Shown: positions 44,464 through 52,510 of the stretch, piece by piece
Position numbering within the stretch: position 1 is the stretch's first letter
Layout: every line of letters starts with the position of its first letter
NCBI RefSeq assembly: GCF_039645985.1
Contig: NZ_CP147919.1
Span: 2,728,001 to 2,792,000, forward strand
Direction: 5' to 3'
Length of the DNA: 64,000 nt
Source of the DNA: Sulfurimonas sp. HSL3-7
GTDB lineage: Bacteria; Campylobacterota; Campylobacteria; Campylobacterales; Sulfurimonadaceae
Notes under the pieces: generated by a model
What the model was told of the DNA's origin: nothing
Databases searched by the model: none
The model's input: the letters and a program-made list of their open reading frames with translations, nothing else
Made by a program: the position numbers and the translations under genes

Positions 44464-45732
44464 ATGGGACAGACTATAACGGAAAAGATCTTCTCCGAAC
44501 ACGTTGGCAGAAAAGTGTATGCAGGCGAGATCGTTCGCTGTAATATCGATATGATCATCGGTAACGACATCACGACACCGATCTCGATCAAAGCATTTGA
44601 AGAGAGCGGCGCAGAAAAACTGGCCAATCCGGACGGTTTTGCACTGGTTCTTGACCACTTCATCCCGGCGAAAGATATCGCTTCGGCGAACCAGGCAAAA
44701 ATCAGCCGTGACTTTGCCTACAAACACAATCTCAAAAACTATTTTGACGAAAAAGACATGGGGATCGAGCATGCGCTTCTTCCTGAAAAAGGGCTGGTCG
44801 TACCGGGTGATGTTATCATCGGTGCCGACTCCCACACCTGTACGCACGGCGCACTGGGTGCATTCTCTACCGGAATGGGCTCAACCGACCTTGCCTTCGG
44901 AATGATCACCGGCGGCAACTGGTTCAAAGTCCCTGAGTCGATCAAAGTCGTCTTTACAGGCAAGCTTCAGCCGAATGTCTACGGCAAAGACCTCATCCTG
45001 GAGCTTATCCGCATTATCGGCGTCGACGGCGCCCTCTACCAGGCCCTTGAATTTACAGGTGACACCATCGCCAGCCTGAGCATGGATGACCGTTTCAGCC
45101 TCTGTAACATGGCGATCGAAGCGGGTGCAAAAAACGGTATCATCGCGGTGGACGATGTCACCAAAGAGTTTTTGGCCGACAAAAAGCTTGCGCGCGAGCC
45201 GAAATACCACTATTCTGACCCGGATGCGAAATATGTCCGTGTCGTCGAGATCGATGTCTCTAAACTTGAGCCGGTCATCGCCTACCCGTCACTGCCGTCC
45301 AACGGCAAACCGCTGAGCACGGCTGTTGCCGACAAGATCAAAGTCGACCAGGTCTTCATCGGTTCATGTACAAACGGCCGCCTCTCTGACCTCAAGATGG
45401 CAGCAGAGATCCTCAAAGGCAAACGTGTCGCCCGCCACACGCGTCTGATCGTGACACCGGCAACACAGAAGATCTTTAAAGAGGCCGAGAAACTGGGTTA
45501 TGTCGATATCATCATCGATGCCGGCGGCGTGATCTCAAATCCGACCTGCGGTGCCTGTCTCGGCGGCTACATGGGGATCCTCGGTGACGGCGAAGTGGCC
45601 ATCGCGACGACCAACCGCAACTTTGTCGGCCGTATGGGCGCACGCAGTTCCGGCATCTACCTTGCCAACTCTGCGGTAGCTGCTGCCTCAGCGGTTGCCG
45701 GCTACATCGCCGATCCTGCTTCCGTACAATAG
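44464..45732 (+). CDS. leuC: 3-isopropylmalate dehydratase large subunit
   Basis: A 422-residue aconitase-family enzyme of leucine synthesis (isopropylmalate isomerisation). The iron-sulfur cysteines are in GSCTNGRLSDL and NPTCGACLGGYMG; SHTCTHGALGAFSTGMGSTD is the conserved active-site region. This is the shorter LeuC type seen in Campylobacterota and archaea. The small subunit gene leuD is not adjacent and is not in this window. It is a single gene followed by a hairpin. Confidence 0.93.
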   Translation: MGQTITEKIFSEHVGRKVYAGEIVRCNIDMIIGNDITTPISIKAFEESGAEKLANPDGFALVLDHFIPAKDIASANQAKISRDFAYKHNLKNYFDEKDMGIEHALLPEKGLVVPGDVIIGADSHTCTHGALGAFSTGMGSTDLAFGMITGGNWFKVPESIKVVFTGKLQPNVYGKDLILELIRIIGVDGALYQALEFTGDTIASLSMDDRFSLCNMAIEAGAKNGIIAVDDVTKEFLADKKLAREPKYHYSDPDAKYVRVVEIDVSKLEPVIAYPSLPSNGKPLSTAVADKIKVDQVFIGSCTNGRLSDLKMAAEILKGKRVARHTRLIVTPATQKIFKEAEKLGYVDIIIDAGGVISNPTCGACLGGYMGILGDGEVAIATTNRNFVGRMGARSSGIYLANSAVAAASAVAGYIADPASVQ

Positions 45733-45738
45733 TACTTA

Positions 45739-45760
45739 TACCGGACGTTATGTTCCGGTA
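45739..45760 (+). terminator. Hairpin after leuC
   Basis: TACCGGA and TCCGGTA form a perfect seven-base stem with an eight-base loop, six bases after the leuC stop. No T-run follows, so it may be a weak terminator or an mRNA-stabilising hairpin. Confidence 0.5.
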
Positions 45761-46243
45761 CCATCCTCTCTCTTCAAGACCTCTATATATTTGGCGTTTT
45801 AAGCATATAAAACTGCAAGAACAACTGCTACGCCTGTAACATGACTCAGTGAACCGTCACGCCTTATTGCCACTGTCAGAATCTACTACTGATTCCAATA
45901 TAAAACAGCTTTGTTATTCCTGTGACACGCTCTGTCATCCTGCTTTCTGCCGGCATGATCTCCCTGAATACCGTTCTGATCCATTGTCATAGACTTTATC
46001 TGAAAGCCCTCGTCAGCATTGCTATCAACGGGAAACTAACACATCTGTTAGCCACGCGGGCCGTCATAATATCAATCCCAGGTATCATTCCGTGGAACCA
46101 TGAACTCGCCGATAACCGATTAATCTTCTTTTTTAGATCAGAAAATTCTTAGCGCATAATGCTCTTGCCCGCCCTTTACAGCAGTTTTATCTGAAGCGTA
46201 CTATACTTCTGACACTAAACAAGATCTCATGGAGAGGTAAGCA
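45761..46243. other. Intergenic region, no credible gene
   Basis: About 480 bases between the leuC hairpin and mobA. Short open frames here lack ribosome sites and plausible composition. A TATACT at 46202 may be part of the mobA promoter. Nothing else was recognised. Confidence 0.5.
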
Positions 46244-46831
46244 GTGTCTCACAAACCGGTACCGTTCGATATCCCCTGCGTCATCTTTGCCGGCGGCAAG
46301 AGTTCGCGTATGGGCAGAGACAAAGCACTGCTTCCCTTTGGCGGGTACAACTCCTTGGCCGAATTCCAGTACCGTCGTCTCTCATCGCTGTTTGAAAAGG
46401 TCTATATCTCGGCCAAAGAGAACAAGTTCAATTTTACTGCCGATATTATCGAAGATTCACCGGGAGAAAAAGTTTTTGCACCGACCGCCGGGTTCAACGC
46501 GATGTTCAAAAAACTGAAAGACGAACGTATCTTTGTCCTGAGTGTCGATACCCCTTTCGTCGGCGAGGAGGAGATCCGGACATTACTGGAAAATGATAGT
46601 GAAGAACTTGACGCCGTTATCGCCAAAACAGGCTCCGGAACACATCCTATGTGCGGTATCTACCACCGTTCGCTTTTGCCCTCTTTCGAGCAGATGCTCC
46701 AAGAAGATAATCACCGTCTGGGGCAACTGCTTAAAAAGTCAAAAACAGTCTATATCGATTTTAAGGACGAGACACCCTTTGCCAACCTCAACCATCCGCA
46801 TGAATACGAAGAGGCGTTCAAATCGCTTTAA
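46244..46831 (+). CDS. mobA: Molybdenum cofactor guanylyltransferase
   Basis: A 195-residue nucleotidyltransferase that adds GMP to molybdopterin to give the bis-MGD cofactor used by DMSO-reductase-family enzymes. The nucleotide loop FAGGKSSRMGRDKALLPFGG is near residue 15, with VLSVDTPFV and the C-terminal THPMCGIYHRSLLP and NLNHPHEY. The GTG start is supported by GGAGAGG six bases upstream. The molybdoenzyme operon at 52-58 kb is a likely user. Confidence 0.93.
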   Translation: MSHKPVPFDIPCVIFAGGKSSRMGRDKALLPFGGYNSLAEFQYRRLSSLFEKVYISAKENKFNFTADIIEDSPGEKVFAPTAGFNAMFKKLKDERIFVLSVDTPFVGEEEIRTLLENDSEELDAVIAKTGSGTHPMCGIYHRSLLPSFEQMLQEDNHRLGQLLKKSKTVYIDFKDETPFANLNHPHEYEEAFKSL

Positions 46832-46872
46832 AAGCACTTACCCCTTCTCATCACCTGCAAGAGATGCCCTAG

Positions 46873-47739
46873 CTACTCTCCCTTTTTTAAACTGCCAACT
46901 TTTTGCAGTGCAACAAATCGGCTAAAAACATACAACAGAAAAGAGACGGCCACGATAAGCGCCGCTGCGTAAGGAAGGTCTTTGTAATCATTGATGGAGA
47001 TCTTAAAAACAACCAACAACGCCTCTATCAGCAGAGCAATGATAATCGAGACCATAAAAGTGATCAGGCTTTTCGGGTTAAAGACCTCGGAAATATTTTG
47101 CGTACTCGGCAAGACTTCCTGCTCGAATATGGTCTTGCCAAGGTCAAATACGGCCAGCCCCAACGTCAATGCGATAACCGGCTTGAAGACAACCTCCAGG
47201 CTCATCGCTGCATCAGAGAAGAGGTACATCACAAAACTCGTTATACCGTAAAGCACGACGAATAGACCAAAAAGAAGCAGCCCGCCGCCTATTATGCCGT
47301 AGGAAAAACGGCTGAGGCGGTGGAACTTTGTATTGCTCACTATAAGATGAAAACGCTCCAGCAGTTTGCGCAGCCTAAAGTCCAAAAAGAAAAAATTTCC
47401 CTGGCACTTATGGACAACCGTAATACACAGGTCCCCGGAAACACTTGATATATAGGGTTCAGTCACATAATAGCCGCCATGCATCGCCTCCATATCGACA
47501 AGATAGTCCCTTCTTTTCCCGATCTGCTCGATATCATAAATGCCTTCGCCGTAATTTGCCGAGATCTGAACCATATTTGGATCGCACTCATAAAGCAGTT
47601 CAAGGCTTGGAAAAGACTCTTTTAGTATTTCAAACGTTCTGTCATTGATCTCTTTAAGATGTAGTCTTCGCAAAGAGGAGACAATAAATTTTTGAATTAT
47701 TGCTTGATTTTGTTCATAAATCTTTACCAGACTCTGCAC
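46873..47739 (-). CDS. Unknown membrane protein with N-terminal sensor-like domain
   Basis: A 288-residue protein. Residues about 1-140 are soluble and may be a PDC-like or similar sensing domain (ELLYECDPNMVQISANYGEG, GYYVTEPYISSVSGDLCITV). Four hydrophobic helices follow (about 148-175, 185-203, 222-248, 255-275). Such proteins recur in Campylobacterota, but I cannot name a function. It is convergent with mobA. Confidence 0.7.
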   Translation of the reverse strand: MQSLVKIYEQNQAIIQKFIVSSLRRLHLKEINDRTFEILKESFPSLELLYECDPNMVQISANYGEGIYDIEQIGKRRDYLVDMEAMHGGYYVTEPYISSVSGDLCITVVHKCQGNFFFLDFRLRKLLERFHLIVSNTKFHRLSRFSYGIIGGGLLLFGLFVVLYGITSFVMYLFSDAAMSLEVVFKPVIALTLGLAVFDLGKTIFEQEVLPSTQNISEVFNPKSLITFMVSIIIALLIEALLVVFKISINDYKDLPYAAALIVAVSFLLYVFSRFVALQKVGSLKKGE

Positions 47740-48313
47740 TGGAATTCCTTTCTCTAATGGGCATCTTTAAAAACCCTCTCAATGGATTCTTAGAGCTGTC
47801 CGTTAACGGCTATAGAAGTGTGATTTGAATTGTTTACATAACTCCCCCATCCAATGGGAAAAGACAGGGAAAAGGAGAATACGCTTACAGAGTGAGCTGT
47901 ATTATTAGGACTTACCTACCTAATCTGGGGCAGCGCCTAAAGCTGTAACAGCTCACCCTCCTTCGCTAATTTTTATATAAAGAACGGTATGCCCTTATTC
48001 AACAATGCTGACACTCGAGATATGCCGGAGAACCACACAGTCACACAACTGTTCTCAATGCCCTACCCGATCTTCAACTTTGTTTTCAAGTTTCCGTCAG
48101 TAACGAACGCAATAGCTAGAAAAAGCCAATCGATCAGTAGCTTTTTATACCATCAATGTCAATCACTGTAAAAGTATAGCCCTAATACGGACTTTTCATG
48201 AACACCCGACTGTTTATTTTTTAATCACCTATCTGGATATTATTTACAGCATCATAGATATACCCTTCTTTGGTATAATGATAAAAGAAAAGAATTCCAA
48301 ATATAGAGAAAAA
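47740..48313. other. Intergenic region upstream of moaC with inverted repeats
   Basis: About 570 bases without a credible gene. GTGAGCTGT at 47892-47900 can pair with ACAGCTCAC at 47948-47956, and AGCTGT-A-ACAGCT (47941-47953) is a competing local palindrome. This could be a structured RNA or leader, but it does not match any RNA family I recognise. Promoters for the flanking divergent genes must lie here. Confidence 0.4.
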
Positions 48314-48796
48314 ATGCAATTAACCCATTTAGATGAAAAAGACAGACCGAAAATGGTTGATGTCTCCGACAAAGAGCAGACGACACGTGTAGCCGTCGCC
48401 AGCGGTATTATAGAGATGTCGCTAGAGGCCTATGATGCCATCGTAAGCGAAAAGACGAAGAAAGGGCCCGTACTCCAGACTGCGGTCATCGCAGCGATCA
48501 TGGGGACAAAAAAGACCAGTGATCTGATACCGATGTGCCACCCGCTCAACCTCAGCGGTATCAACTGCGATGTCGAAGAGCTCCCTGAACTGCCCGGTTT
48601 CAAACTTACGGTTACGGCAAAACTGACAGGCCAGACCGGAGTAGAGATGGAAGCGCTCACAGGTACGAGTATCGGTCTATTGACCATTTATGACATGGTT
48701 AAAGCGATCGACAAGGGGATGATCATCCGTAATGTTCAGCTTGAACAAAAATCAGGCGGCAAAAGCGGTGATTTCAGACGTGAAGGAGAAGGCTAA
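48314..48796 (+). CDS. moaC: Cyclic pyranopterin monophosphate synthase
   Basis: A 160-residue enzyme of the first stage of molybdenum cofactor synthesis, making cyclic pyranopterin with MoaA. Conserved segments are [36 protein letters not shown] and [20 protein letters not shown], containing the active-site His and Glu. The ATG at 48314 is chosen over one at 48278, as family members begin [15 protein letters not shown]. It overlaps the next gene by one base (TAATG). Confidence 0.95.
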   Translation: MQLTHLDEKDRPKMVDVSDKEQTTRVAVASGIIEMSLEAYDAIVSEKTKKGPVLQTAVIAAIMGTKKTSDLIPMCHPLNLSGINCDVEELPELPGFKLTVTAKLTGQTGVEMEALTGTSIGLLTIYDMVKAIDKGMIIRNVQLEQKSGGKSGDFRREGEG

Positions 48797-49089
48797 TGGC
48801 AGCAGACACACCCAAATTGAGAGTCATAGGCGAAGATGCGAATCAGAAGCTTGAGCTTGAATATCCCTGTAGCTGGAAATACAAGGTCATTGGTGAAGAA
48901 CGCCGGAAACTTGAAGAGGCTATTCATTCGGTCATTTTGGAGCGCGCACACACACTCAAGCACTCCAAAGCAAGCAAAACAGGCAAATATGTCAGTCTCA
49001 ACCTTGATCTGATCGTCCAGAACGAAGATGAGCGCACCTTTATCTATGAAGCGCTTAAAGCGCACCAAGACATCAAAATGGTACTATAA
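48796..49089 (+). CDS. DUF493 (YbeD) family protein
   Basis: A 97-residue small ferredoxin-fold protein of the YbeD/DUF493 family: LELEYPCSWKYKVIGEERRK, KYVSLNLDLIVQNEDER and YEALKAHQDIKMVL are typical. Its exact role is unknown; ACT-like folds suggest regulation. It is coupled to moaC by a one-base overlap and followed by the helical protein gene after 15 bases. Confidence 0.88.
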   Translation: MAADTPKLRVIGEDANQKLELEYPCSWKYKVIGEERRKLEEAIHSVILERAHTLKHSKASKTGKYVSLNLDLIVQNEDERTFIYEALKAHQDIKMVL

Positions 49090-49104
49090 GGCAAAGGATA
49101 AACG

Positions 49105-50154
49105 ATGGATATCGAAAAATATGAACGTAACATTCGCAATTTTTACAAAAAAAACAGCGGCTCATCATTAGACGAAAAAGTCTCTTCGATTGTTGCCCAT
49201 ATTGAAGAAGAGTGGAATGTTCCAAAAGAGCGTCTCAACTTTCAGGAACTAAAAGTCCTTGCCGAGTCTGTCATGGAACTGGAAACCAAAAGCCTGCATG
49301 ACCAGGTGCAGGATCTGCTGGCGCAAAAAGAGCAGATCGAACGTCAACTCGAGCGTAAATCTCTAGAACTGCAAAATGCCAAATACGCCATTTTTAATGC
49401 ACTCGAAGAGAAGCTTGGTACAGACGCGCCATCTCTGCAGCGCGACCTCCACCAGATCAAACTTCAGTCCATCGATCTTTTTGATATGCTTGAAGAGATG
49501 GTCGAGTCTGCCATCCTGACCACCCTTGAAAAGGGACACGATGTCGAAGAGACGATCAAAGAGATCACAAAAGATATCACCCATGAGACGCTCAATGAAG
49601 GTACGATGAGCACTATTCGCATCCGAAAGATCATCTACACCATCTTGCAAAGCGCCATCAGTATCTCTGAGGCGACACCCAACTGGGCTGAAGAGATTTT
49701 GCGCGGAACGCTTCGCGGTATCCGCACCGGTCTGGTAAAATCGATCCATGAGTTCAAACAGCAGCTGCAATATATGCCCGATGAGATCAAAGCCGATGTG
49801 CTTCGCGATTACGCTGATATTGACGAACTTAAACAGACCAATCTTGTCTTTACGCAGACCATTCAGTCGCTCTCCAAGACCACTGACAAAGGCACTGAAG
49901 CGTTGCTGATGAAAGTAAGTAAAGACATTCACCTCGACATGGACGAGCTGATCATTATCTCCAAAGAGACGGTCGATGTTCTGAAAGAGCGTCTCAGCAG
50001 CGTAACCAAAGAGGCGATGGAACGTGGTTCACGTGCCCTTCAGTCCGAAAAGGCCCAGGAAGCCAAACGTATGGGTATTCAGGCCTGGGGAGCTGCTAAA
50101 ACTGCTCTAGACAGTGCAATCCGCACTGCTAAAGATAAAATAGAGAAAAAATAG
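49105..50154 (+). CDS. Long helical protein of unknown function
   Basis: A 349-residue, almost wholly alpha-helical protein with no signal peptide or membrane segment. A coiled coil is likely at about 60-100 (QDLLAQKEQIERQLERKSLE), and the last 60 residues are Ala/Lys/Glu rich (EAMERGSRALQSEKAQEAKR), apolipoprotein- or phasin-like. Similar proteins appear in Campylobacterota (possibly DUF6781), but no role is known to me. It is the third gene of the moaC-DUF493 unit. Confidence 0.7.
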   Translation: MDIEKYERNIRNFYKKNSGSSLDEKVSSIVAHIEEEWNVPKERLNFQELKVLAESVMELETKSLHDQVQDLLAQKEQIERQLERKSLELQNAKYAIFNALEEKLGTDAPSLQRDLHQIKLQSIDLFDMLEEMVESAILTTLEKGHDVEETIKEITKDITHETLNEGTMSTIRIRKIIYTILQSAISISEATPNWAEEILRGTLRGIRTGLVKSIHEFKQQLQYMPDEIKADVLRDYADIDELKQTNLVFTQTIQSLSKTTDKGTEALLMKVSKDIHLDMDELIIISKETVDVLKERLSSVTKEAMERGSRALQSEKAQEAKRMGIQAWGAAKTALDSAIRTAKDKIEKK

Positions 50155-50169
50155 AGTTTAATGAAAATT

Positions 50170-50193
50170 GCTTTTCTCAATAATGAGAAAAGC
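50170..50193. terminator. Strong hairpin between convergent genes
   Basis: GCTTTTCTCA-ATAA-TGAGAAAAGC is a perfect ten-base stem with a four-base loop, 15 bases past the stop of the helical protein gene. With AATTTTC following on the minus strand it may terminate both that gene and the ferredoxin operon. Confidence 0.6.
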
Positions 50194-50280
50194 CGTTTGA
50201 GAAAACGCCTATCCTATATAGAATCAGAACATCCCTTAACGACGTATAGGCAACGCTTAAAGCATTCGCCGGCAGACTGA

Positions 50281-51372
50281 CTATTGATCTTTCGCTAAAG
50301 TGAACATCCCGCTAAAATCTTTTTTGAAGTCGACACAACGGTCACAGATCGGGTCGCCGCCTCTGTAAGGGTAGGGACAGCGGCACTCATGACACATGAC
50401 CATCTCATAATGCACCAATGTCTCCATACGGTCATAAGCTATCGAGATCAGATCAAAACTGTCATCGGTATAGATTGCGTCGGTCTTACAGATATCATCA
50501 CAGATACCGCAACCGATACAGTTGCCAGATACAAAATTTATACCCTGTTTGTCTGCTGTAAGCGTCAGCGCTTCGGTCGGACAGAACTGCGCACAGTCAC
50601 CACAGTTGGTACACTTCTCGAAGATGATCTTCTTGTTAAAAAAGAGTGGGTTCTGCTCTTTAAAGGCTGTCTTCTCAAACTTGCTGGAATTTTTACGGAT
50701 CGCCTCTTTCAGGATGATGTTCTTAAGAGGCAAGCCCGTATGCTCATTGCTCTTTTGATGCGCCAAGGTCATACCGAGTTCAAGCTGTTGCGCTTCTATG
50801 GCAACTTTGGCTTTATCAACTGCCTTTCTAAAAAGCATGCGCTTCGGATTGACCTCTTCTTCCTCTTTTTCATCTATCGTCGTTATGCGCTTCTCAAGGC
50901 CTACATTCTCTAAAAAAGTGTTGGCAACCGCAATCTTTTCACGAATAGATCTCTCCAGCTTGTTCTCTGCGTTTATCGGACAACCTTCACAATGGCGCAT
51001 GTCGCAGACAGGTGCGTTTGTGCCGTCTAGCGCCATCGTAATAAGATGATGCGCATCAAATACGCCCAAACACGGCGTATTCTTTTTACAAGAAAGTTCG
51101 GGTTTTTCCTCTTTGTGAAAAACGACACTGAAAGCATTGGGATCAAAACTCTCTATCGTAAGTGCCTCTGTCGGACATGAACCGATACATGCCGAACATC
51201 CCGTACATTCATTTTCAAACAATGTCAGTTTGTTACGGATAATGTGGAAAGCGTTCTCCGGACAAATGTCGACACAAATATGACAGTCGTGATGATAGTA
51301 GTCGTTTCTTACACAGTTCGTACCGCTGTACGAAAACAGGTTTGCTTTTTGTAAAAAGCTATTTACTGCCAT
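50281..51372 (-). CDS. Multi-cluster 4Fe-4S ferredoxin-type protein
   Basis: A 363-residue soluble protein with four ferredoxin-like cysteine groups: HDCHICVDICPENAF and CTGCSACIGSCP near the N terminus, CTNCGDCAQFCP and CIGCGICDDICK near residue 260-300. A middle region has further cysteines (MRHCEGCPI), and the end has a zinc-ribbon-like CHECRCPYPYRGGDPICDRC. AGGAGAAG precedes the ATG, which overlaps the TorD-type gene by 14 bases. It resembles NapF-like maturation or electron-transfer proteins and may help load or feed the molybdoenzyme. Confidence 0.85.
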   Translation of the reverse strand: MAVNSFLQKANLFSYSGTNCVRNDYYHHDCHICVDICPENAFHIIRNKLTLFENECTGCSACIGSCPTEALTIESFDPNAFSVVFHKEEKPELSCKKNTPCLGVFDAHHLITMALDGTNAPVCDMRHCEGCPINAENKLERSIREKIAVANTFLENVGLEKRITTIDEKEEEEVNPKRMLFRKAVDKAKVAIEAQQLELGMTLAHQKSNEHTGLPLKNIILKEAIRKNSSKFEKTAFKEQNPLFFNKKIIFEKCTNCGDCAQFCPTEALTLTADKQGINFVSGNCIGCGICDDICKTDAIYTDDSFDLISIAYDRMETLVHYEMVMCHECRCPYPYRGGDPICDRCVDFKKDFSGMFTLAKDQ

Positions 51373-51934
51373 TTTCTTCTCCTGCCATCAGGCCATCAAG
51401 ATCAGCAACCAGGAACTCAACGATAAAATCACAAATGTCTTGATAGAACGGTGTTGTACTCATACTTTTCATCCCCATCATATACGGCACGACCCAGGGG
51501 ATCATGTGCTGTTCCAAGAACTCACGCTGAGGCTTTTTCTCATCTCTATAGACCAGGGTCTGCATAAAAGCAAACTCGATGGAGAGATGGTCCGGAGCCA
51601 TGATAGAGGTCTGATCCATATTGACTTCAAAATTGTTTTGAAAATAGTAGCTCATCGCCGGATTTTGCAACCCCACCTGCGCCTCGTTTTTCGCATCGAG
51701 TACAAAAGATTCTATCGGCTGCGTATTCAATACAAAGAGCGATGTAAAGTCACTGTTCAGCTCATCCAGAATAAACATATCATCCAGACCTAACAGCCAC
51801 TGCATAGAATTTTCACCTATCGTCGACATAAGGCTCTCATTTGCCTTGAGGTCTTTAATAAAGCGTGCGTCGGGAATATCACTCATAACGCGGGACAAAA
51901 AAGCGTAAATATAAAGTCTTGTATCATTATCCAT
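51359..51934 (-). CDS. TorD-family molybdoenzyme chaperone
   Basis: A 191-residue all-helical chaperone of the TorD/DmsD/NarJ family that binds the apo-catalytic subunit and its Tat signal until cofactor is inserted. Motifs are YIYAFLSRVMSDIPDARFI near the start and the conserved DHLSIEFAFMQTLV segment, then FLEQHMIPWVVPYMMGM. The start at 51934 has GAGGAA nine bases upstream. It lies downstream of the alpha/beta/gamma genes and has its own candidate promoter. Confidence 0.87.
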   Translation of the reverse strand: MDNDTRLYIYAFLSRVMSDIPDARFIKDLKANESLMSTIGENSMQWLLGLDDMFILDELNSDFTSLFVLNTQPIESFVLDAKNEAQVGLQNPAMSYYFQNNFEVNMDQTSIMAPDHLSIEFAFMQTLVYRDEKKPQREFLEQHMIPWVVPYMMGMKSMSTTPFYQDICDFIVEFLVADLDGLMAGEENGSK

Positions 51935-52008
51935 AAATCGGTTCCTCTTGGAAAATCTATAAAAATTCAATGTTTGGATCTTTATAAAATTCCCTATTTA
52001 AATGCGGT

Positions 52009-52039
52009 ATTATAGGTGAATATGCCTTACATCAGACAA
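52009..52039 (-). promoter_or_regulatory. Candidate promoter of the TorD-ferredoxin unit
   Basis: On the minus strand TTGTCT (52039-52034) and TATAAT (52014-52009) are spaced by 19 bases, about 75 bases before the TorD start. A hairpin between this and the preceding gene suggests a separate transcript. Confidence 0.4.
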
Positions 52040-52078
52040 AGTATTTTATGTTAATAGTGTACTGAAAGTAGAAGAGAA

Positions 52079-52102
52079 CGGATCAGGAAAACCCCCGATC
52101 CG
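52079..52102 (-). terminator. Terminator after the Cys-rich protein gene
   Basis: On the minus strand CGGATC and GATCCG form a six-base stem with a 12-base loop followed by TTCTCTTCT, seven bases past the stop. It probably ends the sulfurtransferase-to-Cys-rich operon, with partial read-through to the TorD gene possible. Confidence 0.5.
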
Positions 52103-52108
52103 CAAAGA

Positions 52109-52510
52109 TTATAGACAACCTTTGAAGAATGACTTCGTAGGTGGCGGTGGTGCTTTAAACTCAGTTGCATGAATTGTGTTTGTCTTTTTATCGTACTCGC
52201 CGATAAATGTAACCATGTTACGGCTAACACCTTCATCAAGCTCAGAAGCAGGGATCTTGCTAACGTCAAGTTTATAGATCACACCGTCATCATGAGAATA
52301 AAGAACAAGAGGTGCGCCTTTATGGACACCTGCTTCTTCTGTCTCAAAACAGCCGTCGCTTCCACATGAAAAATTTTCAAGGTAGCAGTCAGCAAATTCA
52401 CCGGCTTTTGCACACTTCTCAGTTGTTAAAAAGCCGTTTTTTTCAAATTCACCCTCGTTTGCCAAAGCAGCAAACGCAAGAGCAGATAGTAATAATGCAA
52501 TCTTTTTCAT
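52109..52510 (-). CDS. Small exported Cys-rich protein
   Basis: A 133-residue protein with signal peptide (MKKIALLLSALAFAALA). Four cysteines cluster near residues 33-56 (TTEKCAKAGEFADC, ENFSCGSDGCFE), and a fifth ends the chain (FFKGCL). The rest looks beta-rich (LVLYSHDDGVIYKLD, VTFIGEYDKKTN). It overlaps the cytochrome gene by one base (TAATG), so it is translated with the enzyme subunits and likely acts with them in the periplasm. Function unknown. Confidence 0.75.
   Translation of the reverse strand: MKKIALLLSALAFAALANEGEFEKNGFLTTEKCAKAGEFADCYLENFSCGSDGCFETEEAGVHKGAPLVLYSHDDGVIYKLDVSKIPASELDEGVSRNMVTFIGEYDKKTNTIHATEFKAPPPPTKSFFKGCL

Noticed and set aside
45922-46152. Plus-strand 76-codon frame between leuC and mobA
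   Set aside because: No ribosome site, no sensible start context and irregular composition.
47989-48171. Plus-strand 60-codon frame upstream of moaC
   Set aside because: No ribosome site and no domain-like sequence; likely chance in an AT-rich spacer.
47740-48313. Possible molybdenum-cofactor riboswitch before moaC
   Set aside because: Inverted repeats are present, but I could not match the conserved core of the Moco RNA motif.
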